This document shows positions 1-5,481 of a stretch of 5,481 nucleotides of DNA, one piece after another (position 1 is the first letter of the stretch; the number at the start of each line of letters is the position of its first letter). The translations under genes and the position numbers were made by a program. The notes under the pieces were generated by a model that was not told the DNA's origin, did not search any database, and saw only the letters and a list, made by a program, of their open reading frames with translations. Source of the stretch: Erythrobacter sp. (GTDB lineage Bacteria > Pseudomonadota > Alphaproteobacteria > Sphingomonadales > Sphingomonadaceae); contig JABSPI010000261.1 of NCBI GenBank assembly GCA_013214365.1, forward strand, positions 1-5,481, read 5' to 3'.

Positions 1-1
1 G

Positions 2-670
2 GGCAAGGCGCTGGAGCGCGGCGATTGGTCGCTGGACACGGTCAACCCGCGCGACTTTACCACCGATAAACACCGCACCGTTGATGACACGCCCGCAGGC
101 GGCGGGGCGGGGATGGTGCTCAAGGCCGATGTGATGGCGCGGGCTTTGGATAGCGTGACGACTGGCGCTCCGGTTCTCGCCATGACCCCGCGCGGCAAAC
201 CCATCACGCAGACCCGCATCCGCGAGCTTGCAACCGGCCCCGGCGTCACCATCCTGTGCGGCCGGTTTGAGGGCTTTGACGAGCGCCTGTTTGAGGCTCG
301 CCCGCAAATCGAAGAGGTCTGCCTCGCCGATATTGTGCTGAGTGGAGGAGAGACAGCAGCCGTGGCTGTACTTGATGCTTGCATTCGGCTGCTTCCCGGC
401 GTAATGGGCGCGGCTTCTAGCGGAACTGAAGAATCGTTCGAGGACGGTCTGCTTGAGTATCCGCACTACACCCGACCTCAGGAATGGGAAGGGCGCACGA
501 TCCCGCAAGTGCTGCGATCGGGGGATCATGCGAAGATTGCGGCTTGGCGAGAAGCCAAGGCGCAAGAGATAACTCGGTTACGCAGGCCGGACCTTTGGGA
601 CCGTTACAGTGACGGTCGGGACCAGCCTGCCTCTGGCGCGCGGCAAAAAAGTAAGGATACGGACCAGTGA
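2..670 (+). CDS. trmD: tRNA (guanine-N1)-methyltransferase TrmD, 5'-truncated by the window edge
   Basis: TrmD transfers a methyl group from S-adenosylmethionine to N1 of G37 in tRNAs that read codons with a G next to the anticodon, which prevents +1 frameshifting. It is a cytoplasmic SPOUT (trefoil-knot) dimer. The frame is open from base 2, before the first internal Met at 113, and gives 222 residues; about 20 N-terminal residues are missing. Visible family motifs are [20 protein letters not shown] (56-115), TPRGKPITQ (about 185-211), the knot motif [10 protein letters not shown] (257-286), LSGGE (338-352), RLLPGV (386-403) and [12 protein letters not shown] (440-475). The C-terminal helical domain, with an [10 protein letters not shown] segment, ends in a polar tail. 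The catalytic-base Asp known from E. coli and Haemophilus (D169) aligns with a Glu here (431-433). The stop overlaps the start of rplS, so the two are coupled. The family identity is clear. Confidence 0.97.
   Translation, partial: GKALERGDWSLDTVNPRDFTTDKHRTVDDTPAGGGAGMVLKADVMARALDSVTTGAPVLAMTPRGKPITQTRIRELATGPGVTILCGRFEGFDERLFEARPQIEEVCLADIVLSGGETAAVAVLDACIRLLPGVMGAASSGTEESFEDGLLEYPHYTRPQEWEGRTIPQVLRSGDHAKIAAWREAKAQEITRLRRPDLWDRYSDGRDQPASGARQKSKDTDQ
653..657 (+). promoter_or_regulatory. Ribosome binding site of rplS
   Basis: AAGGA lies 9 bases before the GTG at 667, inside the last codons of trmD. Together with the GTGA overlap of stop and start, it supports the GTG as the true L19 start. 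The next in-frame Met lies far inside the conserved domain. Confidence 0.7.
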
Positions 671-1035
671 ACCTGATCCAGCAAATCGAAGCCGAAGAAA
701 TCGGCAAGGTCGAAAAAGACATCCCCGACTTCCGCGCAGGCGACACCGTTCGTGTCGGCGTGAAGGTTAAGGAAGGCACGCGCGAGCGTGTGCAGAACTT
801 TGAAGGCGTGGTCATTGCCCGCTCGAACCGTTCGATCAACAGCAATTTCACCGTTCGCAAAATGAGCTTTGGTGAAGGTGTGGAACGTGTGTTCCCGCTT
901 TACTCGCCGATCGTCGACAGCATCACCGTGGTGCGTCGCGGTGTCGTGCGCCGTGCCAAGCTGTATTATCTGCGTGGCCGCACCGGTAAGCGTGCGCGTA
1001 TCGCCGAACGTCGCGAGAACGCTCCTAAGAAGTAA
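667..1035 (+). CDS. rplS: 50S ribosomal protein L19
   Basis: L19 is a large-subunit protein at the 30S-50S interface that binds 23S rRNA and contributes to an intersubunit bridge. The 122-residue product begins [14 protein letters not shown] and has the standard L19 core: the [19 protein letters not shown] segment, then [35 protein letters not shown] and a basic C-terminus with [18 protein letters not shown]. The length matches the family (about 115-125 residues). The start is GTG, with a Shine-Dalgarno sequence inside trmD and a 4-base overlap with the trmD stop, which implies translational coupling. It is the last gene of the rpsP-rimM-trmD-rplS operon order known in many bacteria; the first two genes would lie left of this window. 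An intrinsic terminator follows 22 bases after the stop. Confidence 0.98.
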   Translation: MNLIQQIEAEEIGKVEKDIPDFRAGDTVRVGVKVKEGTRERVQNFEGVVIARSNRSINSNFTVRKMSFGEGVERVFPLYSPIVDSITVVRRGVVRRAKLYYLRGRTGKRARIAERRENAPKK

Positions 1036-1057
1036 GAGCGAACGACAAGCGAATTTG

Positions 1058-1091
1058 AGAAGGGCGGCTTCCGATGGGAGCCGCCCTTTTT
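1058..1091 (+). terminator. Intrinsic terminator of the trmD-rplS operon
   Basis: A perfect 10-bp GC-rich stem pairs AAGGGCGGCT (1060-1069) with AGCCGCCCTT (1079-1088). It can extend inward by one wobble and two GC pairs to a 3-base loop, and outward by one wobble and one A-T pair. A run of five T (1087-1091) follows the GC stem. It lies 22 bases after the rplS stop, as expected for a Rho-independent terminator. Confidence 0.93.
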
Positions 1092-1196
1092 CGTGTGTGC
1101 AAAATTTGAGCCGCGGGGGCGGTTTTGCCATTGCGGGCGGGGGCGAACCATTCCATGACACTGGCGACGTTTTACCAATTTCGCTGAGAGAATAAT

Positions 1197-1203
1197 GAGA
1201 GGG
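1197..1203 (+). promoter_or_regulatory. Probable ribosome binding site of the S9 peptidase gene
   Basis: GAGAGGG lies 11 bases before the ATG at 1215. The spacing is slightly long. The frame is closed upstream by a TGA at 1185 with no other start codon after it, so the ATG is the only good choice. I see no convincing sigma-70 promoter in the 1092-1196 gap. Confidence 0.5.
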
Positions 1204-1214
1204 CCGTCATTGAC

Positions 1215-3446
1215 ATGCGTTTATCCCTGCTTGCTGCCGCTGCCGCTATCCTTGTGCCGGTCACTGCCTATGCAGATGACACGGTGAGCGCTTCCATGAC
1301 TGAACGCGAACTCAGCTTCGAACGGGTTTTTGCCTCGCCCTCGCTTAACGGGCCGGCGCCGCGCGCAACCCAATTTTCCCCCGATGGCAAATATCTCACC
1401 TTGCTGCGCAATCGCGAAGAGAATGCGGCGCGGTATGATTTGTGGGGGTATGAATTTGCCACCGGCGAATGGCGCATGTTGGTCGACAGCGCGGCGATCG
1501 GCACGGGGCGCGAATTGTCCGAAGATGAAAAGATGCAGCGCGAGCGCGCCCGCGTCGGCAGCCTTGAAGGCATCATCACCTATCAATGGGCAAGCGATGC
1601 ATCGGGCGTGCTCGTCCCGATTGATGGCGATCTGTATTTTGCCAAGCTCGACGGCGAGGTCACGCGCCTGACCGACACCGATGAAAGCGAGCTCAACCCC
1701 AAATTGTCGCCGCGCTCGGGCTATGTCTCGTTTGTGCGAGAGCGGCAATTGTGGGTCGGCAAAATCGGCGAAGAGCCGCGCCCGATCACGCCCAAGGAGG
1801 ATGACACGATCCGCTGGGGCGAGGCGGAGTTTGTCGCGCAGGAAGAGATGAGCCGGTTGACCGGTTATTGGTGGAGCGGCGATGAAAGCCGCCTTGTCGT
1901 CCAACGCACCGACGAGGCCCCCGTGGGCATCGTCACGCGCGCCGCAATCGGCGCAACCGGCACGCGGGTGTTTGACCAACGTTATCCGGTGGCCGGTTCC
2001 GACAATGCCATTGTCGAATTGTATGTGATGGATTCCGATGGCGGCAACCGGGTCAAAATCGATCTGGGCGAGAACGCCGATATCTATATCGCGCGGGTCA
2101 ATTGGGGCCCCGATGGCCATATCTATGTCCAACGCCAGAACCGCGAGCAGACCGTGCTCGACATGCTCAAGGTCGATCCCGCAACGGGCGCAAGCGAGGT
2201 GTGGTTCACCGAGACCGCCGCGCGCGAGGATTATTGGATCAACCTGTCTGACAATTACCGGTTCCTGGCCGATGGCAGCCTGCTGTGGTGGTCGGAGCGC
2301 AGCGGATATGGCCAATTCTACCGTTTTGACGGGGAGGGGTGGACCACCCTGACCAGCGGCACCGCGCCGGCCAATGCCATGGTGGGTGTGAACGAGGATG
2401 CCGGGCAATTGTTCTACACCCGCACCGACGATGTGCTCACCAGCCAGGTCTATGTCACCGCGCTCAGCGGGGAAGGGGCGCCCACCCGTCTGACCGATCC
2501 CGGCTACACCAATTCGGCCGGTATGGACCCCACTGGCGAGACCTTGTTGATCACCCGTTCGGCGACCGATCAACCGGCACAAAGCTATCTTGCCACGCGC
2601 AGCGGGGAAGAGATCGCTTGGGTCGAGGAAAACGCGCTCGACGCTGACCACCCTTACGCGCCCTTCCTCGCCAGCCATGTGGCGCCCGAATATGGGACGA
2701 TCGAGGCCGAAGACGGCACGCCGCTCCATTACATGATGCTCAAACCCGAAATGGAGCCGGGCAAGCAATATCCCGTCTTCTACTACCATTATTCCGGGCC
2801 CGGCCCGCAGATCGTTGACAAGGGCTGGGGCGGGGCTCTGGCTCAGGCTGTGGTCGATAAAGGCTATATCTGGTTTGCGCTCGACAATCGCGGCACCGCC
2901 AATCGCGGGGTCGATTTTGAACAGCCGATCTACCGCGCCATGGGCGGGGTCGAGGTGCGCGACCAGAAGCGCGGCGCGCAATTTCTCAAAACGCTCGATT
3001 TCGTCGATGGGGACAAGATCGCGCTCTATGGCTGGTCCTATGGCGGCTATATGACCCTGAAACAGCTCGAAGCCGATCCGGGCCTTTATGCCGCGGGCAT
3101 TTCGGGCGCGCCGGTGACCAAGTGGGAATTGTACGACACCCATTACACCGAACGCTATATGGGCGATCCGCGCGAGGTTCCCGAAGCCTATGACACCGCC
3201 AGCGCCATCCCCGATGCGACCAAGATCAGCGATCCCTTGCTGTTGATCCACGGCATGGCCGATGACAATGTGGTGTTCGAAAACGCGACCGAAATCATTT
3301 CGGTCATGCAGGAAAACAACGTGCCCTTCGAGATGATGCTCTATCCCGGATACACGCACCGCGTTTCAGGCCCACAGATCAGCCCGCATATGTGGAATTC
3401 GATCTTCCGCTTCCTCGAAAGCCACGGCGTGACGCCGCCTGAATGA
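1215..3446 (+). CDS. Exported S9 family peptidase, dipeptidyl-peptidase IV type
   Basis: This is a serine exopeptidase of the prolyl oligopeptidase clan (family S9, DPP-IV branch), expected to release N-terminal dipeptides, typically X-Pro or X-Ala, from peptides in the periplasm. The 743-residue product starts with a Sec signal peptide: MR, a hydrophobic run of about 15 residues, and an A-Y-A cleavage site after residue 20. There is no twin Arg and no lipobox Cys. Residues of about 45-480 form the DPP-IV beta-propeller region, with QFSPDGKYL, WWSERSGYG (358-366) and the FVAQEEM motif. Its E210-E211 pair anchors the substrate N-terminus in DPP-IV enzymes and argues for exopeptidase activity. 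The alpha/beta hydrolase domain (about 495-743) has Y526 in HYSGPGPQ (oxyanion hole), S608 in GWSYGGY, D683 in HGMADDNV and H715 in GYTHR, so the triad is complete. It lies downstream of the rplS terminator and is probably transcribed alone. Substrate preference is inferred; a role in amino-acid scavenging is likely but not shown. Confidence 0.95.
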   Translation: MRLSLLAAAAAILVPVTAYADDTVSASMTERELSFERVFASPSLNGPAPRATQFSPDGKYLTLLRNREENAARYDLWGYEFATGEWRMLVDSAAIGTGRELSEDEKMQRERARVGSLEGIITYQWASDASGVLVPIDGDLYFAKLDGEVTRLTDTDESELNPKLSPRSGYVSFVRERQLWVGKIGEEPRPITPKEDDTIRWGEAEFVAQEEMSRLTGYWWSGDESRLVVQRTDEAPVGIVTRAAIGATGTRVFDQRYPVAGSDNAIVELYVMDSDGGNRVKIDLGENADIYIARVNWGPDGHIYVQRQNREQTVLDMLKVDPATGASEVWFTETAAREDYWINLSDNYRFLADGSLLWWSERSGYGQFYRFDGEGWTTLTSGTAPANAMVGVNEDAGQLFYTRTDDVLTSQVYVTALSGEGAPTRLTDPGYTNSAGMDPTGETLLITRSATDQPAQSYLATRSGEEIAWVEENALDADHPYAPFLASHVAPEYGTIEAEDGTPLHYMMLKPEMEPGKQYPVFYYHYSGPGPQIVDKGWGGALAQAVVDKGYIWFALDNRGTANRGVDFEQPIYRAMGGVEVRDQKRGAQFLKTLDFVDGDKIALYGWSYGGYMTLKQLEADPGLYAAGISGAPVTKWELYDTHYTERYMGDPREVPEAYDTASAIPDATKISDPLLLIHGMADDNVVFENATEIISVMQENNVPFEMMLYPGYTHRVSGPQISPHMWNSIFRFLESHGVTPPE

Positions 3447-3447
3447 A

Positions 3448-3506
3448 GGGGCCGAATTGATTGGGGCCCAGTGATAGTGGCCCGACTTGATAGGGGCAAT
3501 TGACGG
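3448..3506. repeat. Short imperfect tandem repeat between convergent genes
   Basis: A degenerate unit of 15-16 bases, roughly GGGGCCgAaTTGATaGt, recurs three times (3448-3462, 3463-3478, 3479-3493), with a shorter fourth remnant (GGGCAATTGA, 3494-3503). The GGGCC and GGCCC parts of neighbouring units can form alternative 5-bp hairpins, for example 3464-3468 with 3479-3483. No T-run follows, so this is at best a weak terminator for the two converging genes. The gap holds no ORF. Confidence 0.45.
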
Positions 3507-3515
3507 CGCAGGAAT

Positions 3516-4406
3516 TTAGGCGAGCCATTCCAAAACTTTGGCCGCCACTTCATCGGGCGCCTCGACTTGGGGATAATGGCCCACATCGCGGATCAGGTGG
3601 TGGCGCGCATCGGGCACCACTTCGCGCCATTTGTCAAAAGCGTGGCGGCCCGAAACCGGATCAAGCGCGCCATTGATCAACCCGATCCTCGCTTGTGCGC
3701 CCGTCAATGCCGCCTCCCAGCGCGCCTTATGCGTGCGCCGGTCGGCGATATAGTGCAGCAATTTGTGAGTGATTTTGTGGCCGCGATTGTGGCTGATGAA
3801 ATGCCAGAACCCGTCCAACTCCGCCGCGCTGGGCCGGGTGTCGGGGCCAAACACCTGCGCAAAGCTTTTGCCAAAGCCCCGGCGGCTCATCAAAAACCCG
3901 AGCATGAAGCCAAACGGCGAGACACCGATTTTCTGCATCGTCACCGGGCGGTGTTGATCGGGGAAAATCCCCCCGTTCAAAAACAGGCATTGGCCCAGCA
4001 TCGCAAAGCCAAAGCCGCTGTGTTGGCGGGCCAACATCTCTTGCCCCACCGACACGCCGTAATCATGCACCAGCGCATCAAACTCCCCGATCCCCAGATG
4101 GTCCAGCAATGCAGCCTGCAGATCGGTTTGCCAATGGATGGTGTAGCCTTTGCCATTGGCTGGCCCGCCAAACCCGCCGCGCGGTTTGTCCGACAGGCCA
4201 AATCCCAGCATATCGCAAGCGATCAGCCGGTGATTGGTGCCCAATTGGTCCCACACTTTGGCCCAATCCCACGCGCAGGTGGGAAAGCCATGGACCAGCA
4301 ATAAGGGCCGCGCATCCTCGCGCCCCCCGGTCCAATAGGCAATCTGGTGCCCTTGAAAGTCGAAATGTTTGGCTTTTTCCTGCCAGCTATGTGTATCCGC
4401 GCTCAC
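3516..4406 (-). CDS. Alpha/beta hydrolase, MEST (PEG1)-like, epoxide hydrolase/haloalkane dehalogenase superfamily
   Basis: This cytoplasmic alpha/beta hydrolase has 296 residues from the chosen start and no signal peptide. Visible motifs are LLLVHGFPT (35-43, oxyanion region), DMLGFGLSDKP (65-75), the nucleophile elbow VHDYG with D115, LNGGIFPDQHRP (143-154) and VFGPDTRPSAAEL (185-197) in the cap, the acid D249 in GALDPV and the base H277 in GHYPQVE. An Asp nucleophile is typical of epoxide hydrolases and haloalkane dehalogenases rather than esterases. The LNGGIFP..HRP, VFGP.TRPS.SEL, HYI..R and HYPQ.E pattern matches vertebrate MEST as I recall it. The substrate is unknown. The frame runs up to an ATG at 4496, but that start would overlap asd. 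The GTG at 4406 has an AAGGGGA ribosome binding site 5 bases upstream, and the family-like sequence begins after it. The gene converges on the S9 peptidase and diverges from asd, so it is probably monocistronic. Confidence 0.9.
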   Translation of the reverse strand: MSADTHSWQEKAKHFDFQGHQIAYWTGGREDARPLLLVHGFPTCAWDWAKVWDQLGTNHRLIACDMLGFGLSDKPRGGFGGPANGKGYTIHWQTDLQAALLDHLGIGEFDALVHDYGVSVGQEMLARQHSGFGFAMLGQCLFLNGGIFPDQHRPVTMQKIGVSPFGFMLGFLMSRRGFGKSFAQVFGPDTRPSAAELDGFWHFISHNRGHKITHKLLHYIADRRTHKARWEAALTGAQARIGLINGALDPVSGRHAFDKWREVVPDARHHLIRDVGHYPQVEAPDEVAAKVLEWLA

Positions 4407-4411
4407 GTCTT

Positions 4412-4418
4412 TCCCCTT
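4412..4418 (-). promoter_or_regulatory. Ribosome binding site that sets the hydrolase start
   Basis: On the minus strand AAGGGGA lies 5 bases before the GTG at 4406-4404. This favours the GTG over the ATG at 4496, which would add 30 poorly conserved-looking residues and overlap the start of asd. Confidence 0.7.
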
Positions 4419-4465
4419 GCTATTGCGTGGTAGTGCCGCCAGCGAGGGGTGCAACCGTTTGAAGT

Positions 4466-4470
4466 GGAGA
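4466..4470 (+). promoter_or_regulatory. Ribosome binding site that sets a TTG start for asd
   Basis: GGAGA lies 7 bases before the TTG at 4478. The frame is closed by a TGA at 4460, and no ATG or GTG lies between that stop and the TTG. The next possible start, GTG at 4490, would remove the first residues of the NADP-binding strand and has no comparable site in front of it. Confidence 0.75.
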
Positions 4471-4477
4471 ATGTGAA

Positions 4478-5481
4478 TTGGGCTACCGTGTGGCAATCGT
4501 GGGCGCGACCGGAAATGTCGGACGCGAAATGATGCAAATCCTGGCAGAGCGGGAGTTTCCCTGTGACGAGATCGCAGCGGTCGCCTCTTCGCGCAGCCAG
4601 GGGACCGAAGTGGAATTCGGCGACACGGGCAAAATGCTCAAATGCAAAAATATTGAACATTTCGATTGGGCGGGGTGGGACATTGCCCTGTTCGCCGCAG
4701 GCAGCGGCCCGGCCAAGGAATATGCGCCCAAAGCGGCAGCAGCGGGATGCGTGGTGATCGACAATTCCTCGCTCTACCGGATGGACCCCGACGTGCCTTT
4801 GATCGTGCCGGAAGTGAACCCGGATGCGATCGATGGATATGCGACCAAGAATATCATCGCCAATCCCAATTGCTCGACCGCGCAATTGGTGGTCGCGCTC
4901 AAACCCTTGCACGATGCCGCCACGATCAAACGCGTGGTGGTCTCCACCTATCAGTCGGTTTCGGGCGCGGGCAAAGCGGGGATGGATGAATTGTTCGAAC
5001 AAAGCCGCGCGATTTTCGTCGGCGATCCGGTCGAACCGGCCAAATTCACCAAACAGATCGCGTTCAACGTCATTCCGCATATCGATGTCTTCCTCGATGA
5101 TGGCTCGACCAAGGAAGAGTGGAAAATGGTGGTGGAGACCAAGAAGATCCTCGACCCCAAGATCAAATTGAACGCGACCTGTGTGCGGGTGCCGGTGTTT
5201 GTGGGGCATTCGGAATCGGTCAATATCGAATTTGAAAAGGAACTCAGCGCCGAGCAAGCGCAAGAGATCCTGCGCGAGGCGCCGGGCATCATGTTGATCG
5301 ATAAGCGCGAAGATGAAGGCTATGTCACCCCGGTCGAAAGCGCCGGCGACAGCGCCACCTATATCAGCCGCGTGCGCGAAGACCCGACGGTCGAAAACGG
5401 CCTTGCGCTGTGGTGTGTCTCGGACAATTTGCGCAAAGGCGCGGCCTTGAATGCGGTCCAAATCGCCGAATTGCTGGGCCG
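4478..5481 (+). CDS. asd: Aspartate-semialdehyde dehydrogenase, 3' end cut by the window edge
   Basis: Asd reduces L-aspartyl-4-phosphate with NADPH to aspartate 4-semialdehyde, the branch point to lysine/diaminopimelate, threonine and methionine. It is a cytoplasmic enzyme. The frame gives 334 residues to the edge and, by the usual family length of about 340, lacks only the last few. The N-terminus reads GYRVAIVGATGNVGREM, with the NADP-binding GATGNVG at residues 9-15. NPNCSTAQL carries the catalytic C132, which forms the thioester; CVRVPVFVGHSE carries R237 (substrate binding) and H244 (acid-base). IDNSSLYRMD and VSTYQSVSGAGKAG are further family signatures. The start appears to be TTG, supported by a GGAGA site and by the fit to the usual Asd N-terminus. 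It diverges from the hydrolase gene across 71 bp. Identity is near certain; the exact C-terminus is not visible. Confidence 0.97.
   Translation, partial: MGYRVAIVGATGNVGREMMQILAEREFPCDEIAAVASSRSQGTEVEFGDTGKMLKCKNIEHFDWAGWDIALFAAGSGPAKEYAPKAAAAGCVVIDNSSLYRMDPDVPLIVPEVNPDAIDGYATKNIIANPNCSTAQLVVALKPLHDAATIKRVVVSTYQSVSGAGKAGMDELFEQSRAIFVGDPVEPAKFTKQIAFNVIPHIDVFLDDGSTKEEWKMVVETKKILDPKIKLNATCVRVPVFVGHSESVNIEFEKELSAEQAQEILREAPGIMLIDKREDEGYVTPVESAGDSATYISRVREDPTVENGLALWCVSDNLRKGAALNAVQIAELLG

Noticed and set aside
604..1161. A 185-codon minus-strand frame spanning rplS and the terminator
   Set aside because: It runs through the terminator hairpin and opposite an unmistakable L19 gene.
1155..1183. 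ATGACA (1155-1160) as a -35 element
   Set aside because: The sequence at the proper spacing (ATTTCG) does not resemble a -10 element.
1191..1196. AATAAT as a -10 element for the peptidase gene
   Set aside because: A start about 7 bases downstream would cut off the probable ribosome binding site, and no fair -35 lies 16-18 bases upstream.
1221..3359. A 712-codon open frame on the minus strand opposite the peptidase gene
   Set aside because: It is the shadow of a GC-rich gene whose codon bias leaves few stops on the opposite strand. The translation is rich in His, Arg, Gly and Ile with no recognisable motif, and the plus-strand frame has full catalytic motifs and a signal peptide.
3567..4304. 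A 245-codon open frame on the plus strand opposite the hydrolase
   Set aside because: It has no recognisable motif or ribosome binding site, and it overlaps the hydrolase, which has a full catalytic set.
4407..4496. Thirty-residue N-terminal extension of the hydrolase from an ATG at 4496
   Set aside because: It would overlap the start of asd, has no evident ribosome binding site, and the GTG at 4406 has a good one. The extension is not part of the recognisable hydrolase fold.
4403..5461. A 352-codon open frame on the minus strand opposite asd
   Set aside because: It is a shadow of asd with a low-complexity His/Arg/Asp-rich translation; the plus-strand frame is a clear Asd.

Overview
The window is an ordinary chromosomal stretch of a GC-rich alphaproteobacterium. 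The protein sequences (alphaproteobacterial-type TrmD and L19, the short ~340-residue Asd beginning M-G-Y-R-V, and a periplasmic DPP-IV-type peptidase) suggest Sphingomonadales, perhaps the Erythrobacter/Sphingopyxis side. That placement is an inference from family resemblance, not a database match. I see no mobile element, CRISPR array, tRNA, rRNA or sign of recent transfer.

Layout: (1) Positions 2-670 hold the 3' nine-tenths of trmD, the tRNA (m1G37) methyltransferase gene, running in from the left edge. (2) rplS (ribosomal protein L19) at 667-1035 starts at a GTG that overlaps the trmD stop by four bases. This is the end of the classic rpsP-rimM-trmD-rplS operon, and a strong intrinsic terminator at 1058-1091 closes it. 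(3) After a 179-bp gap, 1215-3446 encodes a complete exported S9 (DPP-IV-type) serine peptidase with signal peptide, Glu-Glu motif and Ser-Asp-His triad. (4) Convergent to it, on the minus strand at 3516-4406, lies an alpha/beta hydrolase of the epoxide hydrolase/haloalkane dehalogenase-like group. It closely resembles the vertebrate imprinted protein MEST (PEG1). (5) Divergent from that gene, 4478 to the right edge holds nearly all of asd (aspartate-semialdehyde dehydrogenase), apparently starting at TTG.

How they fit together: trmD and rplS are a translation-related unit and are translationally coupled. The peptidase, hydrolase and asd look like separately transcribed genes: two converge over 69 bp and two diverge over 71 bp. 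I see no shared pathway among them. The peptidase would release dipeptides from peptides in the periplasm, and Asd feeds lysine/diaminopimelate, threonine and methionine synthesis.

No novel multi-gene system is visible. The points most worth a second look are the MEST-like hydrolase with an unusual nucleophile elbow, the Glu in place of the catalytic Asp in TrmD, the TTG start of asd, and a small imperfect repeat between the convergent genes.
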